64,000 nt of DNA from Sodiomyces alkalinus F11 (taxonomy: Eukaryota; Ascomycota; Sordariomycetes; Glomerellales; Plectosphaerellaceae): positions 6,876,385 through 6,940,384 of the forward strand of contig NW_021167079.1 in the NCBI RefSeq assembly GCF_003711515.1, read 5' to 3'. A program made the position numbers and the translations under genes. Positions 32,933 to 44,261 of the stretch are shown piece by piece. Position 1 is the first letter of the stretch; each line of letters begins with the position of its first letter. The notes below the pieces were generated by a model. It saw only the letters and a program-made list of their open reading frames with translations, had not been told where the DNA came from and ran no database searches.

Positions 32933-34092
32933 AGCTTCAACTTTGGCCTTCGGGTTCCGAGGAGAAAGTATCCTGAAGAGGCGGCCGACACCACGAGCAT
33001 GAGGACTTGCCGAATATCAGCATCTTCCACGTGCTGCAGCTGCGAATATCACGACCAAGATAGTCCCGGAGTATGCTCTCGGTTACCCAACCGATAGAAG
33101 TTAAGGAACCGAGGAACGTTCGAAAGACATTCGAAAGCAAAACAAGGTCGAACCTTAGGTAAACATGTTCCTATTCGTTCTGGGACTTGAGGACCTTGAA
33201 GAAGATGCGGACATGTCATCGCTGACTCCGTGCCTTCCTAGATCCAGCCCCGTGTAATCTTGGTCGTGCTTTCCTTCTTTCCCCGGACTACTTGCTAAGA
33301 TCAGGACAGGCAGGCACACGGACATATTTCTCTACATCAGTGCCCGCACCTGCTCCTTCCAGCTAAAGTATACCTCAACTCCAAATCAGATATAGACTGG
33401 TATAGGGAAGGAGTGATGTGGGGAGGAGGACGGAAGGCTTCTAACTCCAGCATCGCCAATTCCTTTCCAACACATCCTCTTGACTGTTTCTATTTTCTTC
33501 ATCACCATCAATTCCGCTTTTCTGGCTCGTTAGCTAACTCCTCCACGCGACAACCGGCCTATGTTCACCTCCATCTTTCTTTCTCAACTCCACTGGATCA
33601 ACAGCAACTATGTTGACTGAGTTCACTCAGAGGCATCGACAAATTTGAACAGACTCTGGTTGCCTTGGTGCAGAATAGTCATCGTCTTGCCCTGTGGACC
33701 CCTTTCCAGCTTACCTTTTGGTTACTCATTTTCTCTTCAAACCACTTCTCTTCACATCCCTTTCCACCTATTCCCTCCTTCGCCCTCACATACCTCAGCT
33801 ACCCTGTGCCCGGCTGTGAGGCATAACAAAGGAGACAAACCGGTTTCTTGTTTCTCGAAGCAATATCACCACAAGTGTGCCTGCTACGTTTTTCACAAAA
33901 ATAGGGGGTCCTTTAACCATTGGCCCCGGAAATCGCGCGCTGGTATTACCAGGCGTTCTCTTGCTTCTTTATCACAACTGCGAAAAGTCATACCCCATCA
34001 GCCCACGGAGAGATTACAGCTCAGCGGTCCTCTAAGGTCACCGAAGCATCCTCCTACTTCTCCAAAGATTCTTCTGCACAATCATTCGTACA

Positions 34093-37061
34093 ATGTCTGC
34101 GGACAGAAAGCAAGGAGGCTCCGAGGTAAGTCCACTGGTATTCTACTGTTCTAGTTACCACATAGCATGGGAGAAGTCTAACGACTCCGTCCAGTTTGAG
34201 AGAAACCGATCCATTACCCCGAACCGATCTCTCTTCGGCTCATTTGGCGAGGCACACCGTAAAATCACGAAGGGTGCGGATGCAGCATCTGAGCCCACGA
34301 GTACAGCTTTTGGGGACGAGGTTGTCCGCTCCGCTACCCATCGCCCTATCGCCACTTCAAGTCCTGATGAGCAAGCTGCCGACTACGACAAGCCAAGACC
34401 GGCCTCTCCGGTGACCTTCGTTCCTCATGGCTCTCCGAGACGCAAAGACTTTGTCGAAAAAGATCGAATGCACCTCGATTATTTTCCCCTCTCAACTCCC
34501 GATCCGCTGGCTGTCCATCTCCATCTCCTGGACGCTGACCGAATCGACGATGAAACCCAACCCTTCATAGTGAATAAACAACCGGCTGGCTCGTCCGTGT
34601 CTAAGCGAGCAGTGAACCTTCGACTTCCTCCGAAGCTGAAGTCGCATCATCAACATTACGACAACCTCGAGAAACCCAAGACAAGACTCATGCAGACTGG
34701 CCTGGCATATTCGCCGCAAGGAGAGGAGACGCTCCATGCAAAATTCATAAATCAGTCTAGCACCAACGGCCGAGATCGACCTGATTTGGATGAACCAGCG
34801 GGACTCGCAACATCTCGCGCTGATGGTTTAGCCTTGTCCAAGGAGGTTGAGACGTCAAGTCTTCATTCTGACCTTCTTTCCTCTCCTCCGGATAAATGTG
34901 CCGCGGAAACCGAAGGTAACGGAAACTTGGAAACAACTCGCACAGCTTCCCCCCCCACAGGTCATGGTGCTGCCACAGAACAGCAGGAAGAGCCCTTCGA
35001 CCCCTTTGCTGTCTTCGACACCGACTCGGACCACTCGATCTCCGACGCACCCCAGGACCCCTTTGAAGATGACCGAAAGTATAGCTTCTTGCGTCCAGCT
35101 GCGGAGAAAGAGGTGTCTCGTGCGCTGCGGAATGCCAGTGATCTGAGCCATCCATTGTTTGCCCAAGTCATACGCTTGGAGGAGACTTACTCACCTAGTC
35201 CTCCTATTCCCTCGTTTGATCCCGCAAAATTTGCAGAGCGATTGCGGGAGGAGAAAGAACGGCAAAAGGAGATTGAGAGAAGGGAAAGTCAGCGGAAGGG
35301 ACGTACTGAGCATTTCTACAAGAGCTCTGTGATCCAGTCGGCTTGGAAGACCCCTGATAACGGAATCAGAATTCCTACCTCACCGCCGCCTCCATCAAGC
35401 ACTACCAGCTTGGCAAGAGCGTCAGGAAATCGGCCTTGCGGTGACCTAGACCGAAAGGATTACACAGCCACGCCTTTCTTCAACAACAAGTTTGGAGGCG
35501 CGACTGCAGGAGCACCCAGTGTCACCGAATCGGGCAATGACTGGGTAACTGTCTCCGATGAACAGAATGCTCCCACCAGAACACCCGCCAGAGCCCTTCT
35601 GGGAAAGCCCATGGGCAGAGTTGTCAGTGGGAGTAGCATTGCTAACTATTCTGACCATGTTTTTCCGCCTCTCAACCACCAGGAATCCGGTTATAGCTCC
35701 CAGCATCCGAACCTGGATGAGCGGGATGTTGCATGGTGGGAGAGCATCCCGTATTCCCAGTCAAGTAATCCCGGTGAGCTTGGGGAAGCAGCTCGTACTT
35801 GTCACAGTCAGTGGTCTGGGACCAGGCCTCCTTTCTCACAAGGTACGTTGCTTGTGTGCCCCATACCACCAAGCGCGCGTGCGATTGTATATACGCAAAG
35901 GTCCATTCTAATTCACATGTACCCGGCAGATGGCTTTGAGCGCAGTGCAGTCCATGGCCTTGGCATTTCACAAGTCAGAGGCTTCTTTAGCAACAGTAAG
36001 CGGGACGAAGTGTTTGATGACGATGAACGGATGGAGTTGCGGTCACTGCCAAAGCGCCAGGAAAGGAACAAGAACAAAGCAGCTGAAGATCAAAGTAACG
36101 CCCAATGCTACGGAAGCCCTCTCACTTGGACCGTCAGGGACCCATTGTCTTCGCCCCTGGCTCAGGATTGGGATGATCAGCGTGTAGTTGCTGAATCAGA
36201 CCGTTTGTCGAGGAAGTATCCTAGCTTACCTTTCCCTCTGCTTCCCCTTAAAGAAGCTGCGCGCATTCAGGCCCACCGACGTGCTAGTGGGCTCGAGGAT
36301 CAGACGGAGTCTGGCAGTTCGGTGACATACCATCCCATGACCCCTCGGCTTCGACAACCCAGCTCGACATTGCCGAGCCCACCGACGCCGTCCCTACACC
36401 GTGAAGCTATGCTTTATTCCCCTCCAGGGTCGACCTTGGCGCCTACGCCGCAGTCTCAGCAGCCACTACCGCGGCCTTGTCCGAGTAAGCGGCCGAATAG
36501 CACACAATGGAAGGAGGATCGTGCTGACACTTCACAGCGTACCTTCCAAGTCGTTCGAACGGGGTGGAGGAAAGCTATTGTGAAAATCCTTTTCTGAGTC
36601 TTAGCGAGCAGCGCCTGATTGCCCACACCTCGAGATTCGGCAGCGGTCACAGCTCTGACAGTACTCAGCGCGGCCGTTCTTCCATCTATAGACCCCGTCT
36701 GAACACGCGCAGTACCGTTCGCCGGTATCACGAAGATACAGACCCCGAGCTTGGGGCAATGGCGGCTCGATATCGTCTCTCAGGTCCACGCTCTTTCGGC
36801 ACAATCTCGGACGCAGCCAGGTATCGACAGACCCTATTCTTCCTCTTGACTCTCTTAATCAACATCCCGCTTCCCGTATTTGGCATTACTGTCCTGTTTG
36901 GAAAGCTGGATTCTGGTATTTCTTGGTGGACTCATGGCGAGGTCCATGGCCTCGCTCCTCATCAGTTGGAGTGGGTGCGCATACAGCTTGTGGCAGAGGG
37001 CTCCATCTACCTGATGATGACCATCTTGCTGGTCGTGGTTTACGTCCAGCACCAGTCGTGA
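34093..37061 (+). CDS. Unrecognised protein with two C-terminal membrane segments
   Basis: I do not recognise this protein. Four exons are inferred: 34093-34125, 34195-35842, 35930-36484 and 36538-37061, total 919 aa. Introns 1 and 2 (69 and 87 nt) are stop-free multiples of three but have good donors (GTAAGT, GTACGT), branch-like TCTAAC and CCAG or GGCAG ends. Intron 3 is required to join PRPCP to TYLPSRSNGVEESYCENPF. The first 800 residues are Ser/Pro/charged and look disordered, with a short basic coiled region (FAERLREEKERQKEIERRES). The C-terminus has two hydrophobic helices, about 840-863 (TLFFLLTLLINIPLPVFGIT) and 897-915 (SIYLMMTILLVVVYV). The stop overlaps a GTGAGT, so a further 3' exon is possible. 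It may be a lineage-specific membrane-anchored protein. Confidence 0.7.
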
Positions 37062-37743
37062 GTTCCTCCCACATTGGAATCGCTGTTTTCTTTCTTCTAT
37101 ATTGCCGGACCCTGGTGTTCTTGGTTCCTAAGCTAGTGAAGATGGACACTTGGAGCCCCCAATCTGTTGCACTGTAAGACGCATGTACAGCGAGTTCTGG
37201 TTTTCTTCCCAGAGAGGTTTCGGGCCATTGTCTTCTTCAAGGCTTTGGCGAAGCAGGTTGGGTTGTATAGATGTGTTATGTACCGTAAAAAAAAACTAAA
37301 TAAATAAAAATGATAAAAATAAATAAAAATGACAAAAAGGAAAAAGAAGAAGAAGAAAAGGAGGTAGGCGAGGAGGGGCGGAAAACGGCAAGAAATGGCC
37401 TTGAATCAATGTGAGCTCCAGTCACCACGAAGGTCAATAAATCTCTGATGGCAGTGTTTAGCAATGCCCAGTGGACTTACGTGAAGATTTACGTGAAATT
37501 AAGAGGCCGCTGGTTCCTACAGAAGTGTAGATCACATTGAGGGCTTTGTCATCCTAATAATTAGAGAACATTGATTGGAACTAAGTGCCTAGCAAATATG
37601 GCTGACGCTTAAAAAGAATAGACCACGCCAATCTGCTTCCTATGCCTTGTTGTTTTCTTCTTTTTATATCATGTGTCCCCCCTTGTCTCTGCACGCTATT
37701 GCGACTCACTTCCGAGGAACTAAGTCTCTCCAGGCACTCCCGC
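37062..37743. other. Convergent 3' spacer, unrecognised gene / MPDU1
   Basis: Tail-to-tail spacer of 682 bp with an A-rich AAATAAA/AAATGA stretch at about 37286-37345 that could supply polyadenylation signals. No gene is supported. Confidence 0.55.
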
Positions 37744-38697
37744 CTAGGCGCGCCTCCGGGTCGAGGGCCCCTTCCGGGAAGGTGAAGGCGATGCCCCCGT
37801 GGAGGTCGTTGTCTTGACGGCATCGGCGTAGGAAGGGGGTTTCTCCTCGCGCTTCTTCTCGGACTTGGTGGAGGGCGCGTTCCAGTAGTAGAGCATCTGG
37901 GCGGCGAGAATGGCGTTGAGGATAAATCCGGCAACGTAGCCGTACAGGACAAGCTTGTCATCGACTTCCTGGATGGTGGTGAAGATGCGGGTGAGGGAGC
38001 CGAGGAGGTAGTTGAAGACCTGGGAACAAAATGACGTGGTGTTAGTCTAAGGGAACCATCGACAGTAGCAAAAGATGAAGGGGNNNNNNNNNNAGGCACT
38101 CAACTGGCCGGTTCCGCCCTCCCGCCAAATAGCGAGGATCTGGGGCACCTTGCTCGCGACGCCGAGGGCGCCGGCGCCGGCCTGCAGGAGAGCCATGGTA
38201 TCCATGCCGATGAGATCTTGGGAGAAGAGCGCCGTGGCAGCAAAAGCGAGCGCGCCGACGAAGGCGGTGGCGAGGACGCGGCGGCCGTCGAAGCCGAGGA
38301 CGAGGACGGTGATGATGACGTTCTGGGCGGCGATGAGGGCGGTCTCGCCGTAGGTGCTGAAGGGGAAGCCGCTGCGGGCACTGTAGGCGAGGGAGACGGC
38401 GTAGGCGGCGGTCTCGAGGACGTAGGAGAGGACGGAGACGCCGGCGCCCGAGCCGGAGGCGACGAGCTTGGCGATCTGGGGCACCTTGACGACGCTGGCG
38501 GCGCCGACGATGCCGAGGCCTAGGGCTTTGGAGATGGCGAGCTTGAGACAGGCTTGGTCGGTTAATGTGATCTCCCGGACGAGCGAGGCGTGGCATTCCT
38601 TGCCGAGGAGGGAGAGGGCGAGGTCGTCGGCGGGGGTGGGGAGGTTGTTGGTGATGGGCTTGAGGAGCGGACGGAGCACATCTTGGAGGGTGTCCAT
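37744..38697 (-). CDS. MPDU1-type PQ-loop protein (dolichol-mannose utilisation)
   Basis: ER membrane protein of the mannose-P-dolichol utilisation defect 1 (SL15/Lec35) family, needed to use Man-P-Dol and Glc-P-Dol in glycan synthesis. Exon 1 runs 38697-38094 and the last exon 38019-37744, about 295 aa in total. Two PQ-loops are seen: GIVGAASVVKVPQIAKLV and LGVASKVPQILAIW, with the family block SGFPFSTYGETALIAAQNVI between them. Ten Ns (38084-38093) interrupt the gene just after GGTGQLSA, exactly where the conserved AVFNYLLGSLTRIFTT block begins; that block resumes with VFNYLLGS after a good acceptor (TTCCCAG). The donor and about two codons are therefore hidden by the gap. The tail is KEKKR/Ser-rich. 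Confidence 0.86.
38084..38093. other. Assembly gap (10 N) at an exon-intron boundary
   Basis: Ten unknown bases replace the end of MPDU1 exon 1 and the donor site. The uniform length suggests an arbitrary gap size. Confidence 0.95.
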
Positions 38698-39384
38698 CGT
38701 GGGCGGTCGTTTGGGCCTTTTTTTGGGGGGCTTTTTTCTTTTTGGAGGGGTTCTTTCTCCCACGGTCGGTTTAACTGACTTGCAATCCGCTGATAAGGAA
38801 CGAGAGACTGCGAAAATGGTGGTTTGGTCAGTGACACGGTGGAAATCGGTCAATCCCAAGGCTTCAAGAAACAAAAAGGGAAATCGAGCTGAGGTCACGT
38901 CACATTTCGGAGGTGGACAAACTTCAGCCAATCGGATATTTCCCATCGAAAGCTACTTATAGGCCAATGGTGCGAAGAAACCAAAGACACTCATGACGCC
39001 GCAATTACGACGTGCTCCACTTTCTGGTCTCCAGTCGTCCCACCTTACGCGTCGCGTCAAGCTCGTCTCGCGTCCCCTCCCGTGACGGTGAAAAATAGAA
39101 GGAAAGGAAAAAGAAAATAAAAGAAAAAAAGGAAAAAAAAAAAACAAGGAGATGGCGCAAATACAAAAGGCATCACAAACTGACCAACCGCAACCTCATC
39201 GACTCCGATGCGTCCCTAGACTACCCCAAGGAATCCAGTGCCTCTTTGGACCAATACAATCCCCCGAAGCCCAGCCACCCGTAGACCTGAAAAGTTACTA
39301 GGCAAGGCAAAATGGAGCAATGCAGCTTGTGTCCAAATATGCCCGTGAGAAATCTGAGGAAGGAGGGAGAAGTAGAAAAAAAAA
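38698..39384. other. Spacer between MPDU1 (5') and chromodomain gene (3')
   Basis: Tandem minus-strand spacer of 687 bp. It has T/G-rich repeats immediately upstream of MPDU1 (38711-38750) and an A-rich run at 39096-39143. No gene is supported. Confidence 0.55.
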
Positions 39385-40735
39385 TCACTTCGCAGATCTT
39401 CGGCGCTTCTTCTGAGACTTGTCGAATGCGGTGAGGAGCTCTTCGCAATTGTTCAAGTTCTTGCGCGGCTCCCACGTATTGTCCTCCGAGTCGTAACCTT
39501 TCCACTTGACGAGATAGTAGTGCATACCGTCGTCGCGGTCCACTTTGGAGTCCACTACGGCCTCGACTTCCCATTCCTTTGCGAGAGCCGGCCGACCGCG
39601 CTTGGCCTTTGGCTTGGCCTGGGCCTTGACCTTCGTGGCAGGTTGGGTGGCCGAGAGGGAGCCCCGCAGGCGGCGTGGTTCTAGAAGTAACGCGTCAGTT
39701 CTCCAGTGCGCGAGTGAAAGATACAGAACCGCGAAATGGGCGTTGGGAATGGGGGATACGGACCGGCAGCGGAGTCAGTGCGGCGCCTTTTGGCTGGAGC
39801 CTCATCTTCAGAAGCTTTGGCGGACTTGGGAGGGCGACCGCGTTTTTTGGGTGCTGGCTGCGATGGCGCGGGAGGAGCAGCGGCAGTGGTAGTGGCAGCA
39901 GCTCTCGGAGGGCGACCGGGACCGCGTTTCTTGACAGCGGGCTGTGCCTGCGCAACTGGAGCTGCTTCGACCTTGGACTTGGCCTTGGGTGGACGACCTC
40001 TCCTCTTAGCGGGTTTCGCAATTGATTCGGCCTCCGGGGTATTGGGCGCAGAGTCATCCATGGCCGGGCTCTCTTCCAGCGGGGCTAAATGATCGCCCTC
40101 TAGATAACCGAGGTCCTTTGAATGGCGTCGCTCCTCGGAGTCACCTAGGTCCTCTGAATGACGCAGGTCCTCTGAATGACGATCCTCTGAATGACGATCC
40201 TCTGGATGGTGATCCTCTGAATGACCAAGCTCCTCCAACTGATTAGAAGTAGCTTCAGGCCTAGGGCTAATGTTGTAGTATTCTTCTGCACATACAAACC
40301 AGTTAGTGTCAAAATTTCGTGCTGGTTTTTTTCTTCTCCTCATTGCGACAACGAAGGCAAGTAAGAGAATGAGAGACGGCAAGGTGCAGCTTTGTTGGAC
40401 AGAAAAAAGGTTCCCGCCTGCACCTGGCGACTCGGGGAGCTCTTACCTTCTCTGCCGTTAGGGCCTGCAGCTGGAGGTTCAGCAGCAACACTGCTTGCAC
40501 CCAAACCGAATAAATCCGAGGTGACCAGAGGGAAGGAATCCAAGTCATTCTCATTCTGTTCCTGGCCCATACTGATATCACCCATGATTCTGTGTTGATA
40601 ATCAATAATGGAGAAACAAAAGACGTGACCAGGCGCTTGGAATACTCACGGGCTTGTTGTGGAAGAGGGTCGCATCATGATGTCCTCTCTGGTCGCCTCG
40701 ACCTCCCGCCCAATGAACACCGTCTGATATGACAT
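39385..40735 (-). CDS. AT-hook and chromodomain protein
   Basis: Likely chromatin-binding nuclear protein. Four exons on the minus strand, 40735-40650, 40589-40447, 40285-39764 and 39680-39385, give 348 aa; each junction has a good donor and keeps phase. The middle contains a tandem acidic repeat based on HSED (HSEDRHSEDLRHSEDLGDSE). Then come several AT-hook cores: KRRGRPPKAKSK, KKRGPGRPPRAA, KKRGRPPKSAK and KAKRGRPALAK. The last 65 residues are a chromodomain: WEVEAVVDSKVDRDDGMHYY, LVKWKGYDSEDNTWEPRKNL and NNCEELLTAF, with the aromatic-cage type Tyr/Trp positions. Chromodomains of this class bind methylated histone H3. The C-terminal chromodomain recalls Neurospora CDP-2 of the HCHC silencing complex, but orthology is only a guess. 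Confidence 0.82.
40109..40226. repeat. Coding tandem repeat (about 15-18 nt unit)
   Basis: Units built on CCTCTGAATGAC, the clearest at 40147-40226, with degenerate copies back to 40109. On the minus strand they encode the HSED repeat of the chromodomain protein. Unit length varies by multiples of three, so frame is kept. Confidence 0.85.
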
Positions 40736-41711
40736 GGCGCTTCCTTGTGATGAGGTGGCTGGTCTGCTGGCTTTGTTTGTGATTGCGATGGGTGGCAGCA
40801 GAAAGGAGCGCCAGTGCTTCCCAGGTGGGAAAAGTTGTCTTTTGAGATGGATTTGCTGGGGGTGTTGCTAAGATAGCCTCAGTGCCTAAAAAAAATCACG
40901 TCCTAACTCGATCGCGTTGTCAGGTTTAAAAGATGAATTCGTTAATGCAAGAATCGCATGAATCAATTCGTCGGGGTGGTTGTTTGGCCAAGGTAGCTTA
41001 TCCTGATCTTGGACCCGCGTCGAGATGAGAGAGATCAAAACAAAAAGGAAAAGGAAAAAAATTACGCGACAGTGTCTTTGGGGTACTGCAAGTAATTACC
41101 TTATTAGCGGAGTAAGGTACAGGTCCGGGGTAGATGCCTGTTTAAGATCAAAATGAGTGAGATGGTTCCCTGGAGGTACCATGTTCAATTCTCCGAGCCC
41201 CCAACCTCCCCAATTCTTTTGTCTCAGGTACTAGTACATTCTGAATTACTTGGCTTTGCGACGTCTCAGATTTTTACAAGGAATGTCCCAACACCATTTT
41301 CTTCACAAAGCCCGTCAACGGAGTAGAAAGTGCTTTTAAGTGTCAACAGACGTCTTTTACTTCCACTAAACTTACTAGGTACAGAGCATATACTTCATTC
41401 GTACTCTGTATAAGGATGCATGGATACGAAGCCGTGTTCTGTTGATGAAACTAACTACCTGAGGCAGTCTCCATCACCTGTCTGCCTCAATATCCAGATT
41501 CTTATGATGATACTCTCCCATGAAGTGACTAGATACATAGAAAAGCTGAAAGGCCCCTTTGGATTACAGCGTCAATCCAACTGACACGAAAAACCCCCAG
41601 AAATCCGAGTCGGTACTATGTTAAGGCTCACTTTTGAGAAAGACCCCATTTGCGGGCCCCCCAGACCTATCCAAATGGCTCATCAGCAAAGCTAAAGTGA
41701 TAAATAACTGG
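40736..41711. other. Spacer between chromodomain gene (5') and RIC8 (3')
   Basis: Tandem minus-strand spacer of 976 bp. It holds the chromodomain gene promoter and RIC8 3' region, with an A-rich run at 41036-41065 and GCGGAGTAAGGTAC at 41107-41120. No gene is supported. Confidence 0.55.
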
Positions 41712-43408
41712 CTAGTCTGAATCAACCTCCGTCACCCGATCCTCTCCCAGGTCCTGGAAGCGATCGGATCGCATAGCCTGTTCCACCGGATTCTGGACGT
41801 TCATTACGCCGGTTTGCTTCAGCCTAAGAGCGATTCACAGTTAGCGACATGATCCCCTGCGTTCCGTAGCAACCGGAGGGGGAACTTACCTCTCGAAAAG
41901 CACGAAAAGCCTTTCGGCCTCCCTAAGTTTCTCTTCATCCGTCATCGGTGGGATGTCTGGGGTCGATTCCTCGTCCAGGAACTGGCCCGTGATGGGGTTG
42001 ACGGGCCTGTTCGTGGTGCTGTTGGAAGTGTGGGCGACGTTCTCCGGCGTGGCAATGTTATGCTTCGCCAGGAAGCCCGACGCGTAGCCAAACCCGACAT
42101 TCTCGACGAACTGGGTCGCGTCCCTATCGGAAAGCTCGAATAAGAGGTTGGCTATCACCTCCCCTAGCTGGGGCGTCGTGGGGTTGTTCGAGTTTCGCAG
42201 TAGCTTGGAGCCGAGCGAGGCGCCCCGGCCTAGAGCTTCTTTCCGGTCTTCCTCGGGTGGGAGCAGCCGAGTCCGCAAATAGTTCTTCACCTCGTCATTT
42301 GCTGCCGAATGGAGCGCCTGCAGGACACCTATGAGTGGCGGCAGATTCTGTTCCAGGTCTGTTTCGCTATATGCCTTCGTCTCGAGGGACAGCTCGAGGA
42401 GCCGAACTAGTCTTTCTACGACGCGCGTCGGCTTTTCTTTGGGAAAGAGAGACGGTCGAACCTCTTCGGCTTGTAGGTTCAGGTTGAGAAGCGGATTGAC
42501 CAAAGAAGAAAAGGGCGGATCTAGGGGCCTGTTAGGGGGTATCTCCTGCTTCCAAAGCAGGGAAACAATAGGTGGAACGGCTGAGGTAAATAGCGACGCC
42601 TGTTCGGAGGAGAGATGTGTGACGTTGAAGAGAAGCCGGAGGGTCTCGTCCAAAGCCATGTCCTGCATCGGATGTGCTGGTTCGGATGGTTTGCTTTTGT
42701 CCAGGGCTTCGGCATGGCGGTTCAGGTTTGCTGCAATCGCGCCCGCCATGTCGTTCTCCTCTATTAGAGTAGAGAGATCCAGTTGGGCGTAAGTGACGAG
42801 GAGAAGTACTCTGGATAAGAGGAACGAGTCGTCCCAGTCCTTAGGACCCTCCTCACGCAGCTGCTTGCATGCTATCCCCGGAGACCCAAGGTCAACCACT
42901 GTCTGCCGTGTGTTGGGTCTCAGGAGCATAGAGTTGGCGAGCACTCGCAGAGCGCCCCGAGCAACCGGCCTAGACTGGCTTTCGAAAGCGAGTCTGGCTA
43001 AAGATTTTATGCCCTGGATTGAGTTAGCACACTACGCCCGGCTGGATGTCAGAGACGGGCTGACCGTGACGGCCGGGACAGTCGTGCTAAGCAGGCTTAC
43101 ATCTTGGCTGAAGATGGGGTCTGCAAATCTCGGGTCTCTTCCGTACAGCTTCAATTGCTCCAGAGAAGCCTCAAGTTCTACATATGTGGTTATTATGTGC
43201 GCTTTCTAAGACTTCACGCGGGGAATGATACTCACCTGTTTGAGACAGGGTTGGGCTCTCAAGGTGACCCTGGACTTTGGTCATCAACTGGGTAACAGCT
43301 TGAAGTTTAGCTGCGTTGATCAGTCAGTCAGCAAGCACCCAATAGGACAAACAGAAATACCATTGACTTGCCTGGGCCAGATGCTCCAGCCGCCATTACC
43401 GTTGTCAT
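41712..43408 (-). CDS. RIC8: Synembryn-like G-alpha chaperone/GEF RIC8
   Basis: Cytosolic chaperone and guanine-nucleotide exchange factor for heterotrimeric G-protein alpha subunits, required for G-protein signalling in Neurospora and Magnaporthe. Five exons on the minus strand: 43408-43372, 43310-43236, 43177-43101, 43013-41890 and 41823-41712, total 474 aa. The reconstructed start MTTVMAAGASGPAKLQAVTQ continues to LEQLKLYGRDPRFADPIF and GIKSLARLAFESQSRPVARG. Later blocks are LRPNTRQTVVDLG, LRLLFNVTHLSSEQ and the conserved FVENVGFGYASGFLAKHNI. The tail is NPITGQFLDEE followed by LREAERLFVLFERLKQTGVM. Intron 1 has a GC donor. A second in-frame ATG (43396) could also start translation. The gene is head-to-head with RIF1. 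Confidence 0.9.
43311..43371 (-). other. Non-canonical GC-AG intron in RIC8
   Basis: Exon 1 ends GGC CCA G, followed by the donor GCAAGT; exon 2 begins CT AAA CTT after AACGCAG. Only this pair gives the in-frame ASGPAKLQAVTQ. Using the nearby GT creates a stop. Confidence 0.82.
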
Positions 43409-44261
43409 GACGGTTTTGGAGCCCCCGTTCAATTATCTGACGACGCTACGGTCTGGTTCCTCGCGTATGTATTCGTTTGGATACCGGTTCACTGAACTGG
43501 GGTTTTAATGCCAAGCCATAAAAAAAGCCATACTTTCTCCAGGAACCACATTGGGGGTTGGTCCGAGTTGGCGATGGTAAGTCGATATCGACGCTCGGAG
43601 TACGTTGTACCTCGGGTGTGGGGTTTCCAATTCCGCGGGGTGTTAGGTAATCATAGTATGAAATGGTAGGTACGGAATACATGCTAAGGTATGTGGCTAT
43701 CGACCCCATCGTGGCTTGACGCCCAGTAACGGAGTGGATACCTACTTCACCAAGGAGCCAATGACCAATGACCATAGTCGTTCCTCCCCAGCCACCGAAA
43801 CGGCGAAGGGCCCTGCCAATTTTACGCGGCACGCACGGACCATGTTCTTAATGGCTTTCTCGCGCCGGACTCGCGTCTTGGACGTGAACCCGCGGCCGCG
43901 TTTAAAGCATCCGAGACCCATCTTAATATTTCGAAGGTACCTCCCTACCTTACCTTACTGCAAATCTCCTTGCCCACCTAATAAGGTACCTTAGCTTTGA
44001 ACACACACATCTGCAACTTCTCTATCGGACTCTCTCCTCCTACGGATACTAGCCCCTTTCTCTCCCTCTTTTCTTCTCATCACTGATATTTGCACGATAG
44101 TCAGCATTTGTGGCATCTGAAATTCCATTTTCTGGTAGACCTCATGTGCAATACAGCCTAAACGAGAGCTACACTGGCGTGCAGGAGAACGCCGTCGTCG
44201 TTCCCCTTCCTCTCCTCCTCCTCTTCCCTCTTCCCGCTCTATAGAGAGAAACCTTACAATC
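43409..44261. promoter_or_regulatory. Divergent promoter region, RIC8 / RIF1
   Basis: Head-to-head spacer of 853 bp with two copies of the recurrent motif, AAGGTACCT at 43934-43942 and TAAGGTACCTTA at 43982-43993. A short upstream ORF (MCNTA, 44144-44161) precedes RIF1. No further gene is supported. Confidence 0.55.
43982..43993. repeat. 12-nt palindrome TAAGGTACCTTA
   Basis: Perfect palindrome about 270 bp upstream of the RIF1 start. A member of the recurrent AGGTACCTT set. Confidence 0.85.

Larger units (their letters stand above)
29478..34092. other. 4.6-kb region without a recognisable gene
   Basis: The largest gene-free stretch in the window, between two divergently transcribed genes. 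Open frames up to about 190 codons exist, but most lack an ATG start and none shows a domain, splice-supported extension or biased codon use. Contents seen: TACGGAGTA at 29618-29626 and 29782-29790, a 19-T run at 30798-30816, AAGGTACCT at 31921-31929, a (GACTTC)4 microsatellite at 32909-32932 and a pyrimidine-rich leader-like region at 33,460-34,080. Composition is not visibly AT-skewed, so RIP-degraded transposon is not obvious. Confidence 0.55.

Noticed and set aside
32909..32944. Regular repeat as a possible CRISPR-like array
   Set aside because: It is a simple hexanucleotide microsatellite with no spacers, in a eukaryotic genome.
33140..33165. AAGGTTCGACCTT-like sequence (minus strand) resembling a tRNA T-arm
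   Set aside because: No acceptor stem, D-arm or anticodon arm could be paired around it. I found no tRNA in the window by eye; a tRNAscan run would settle this.
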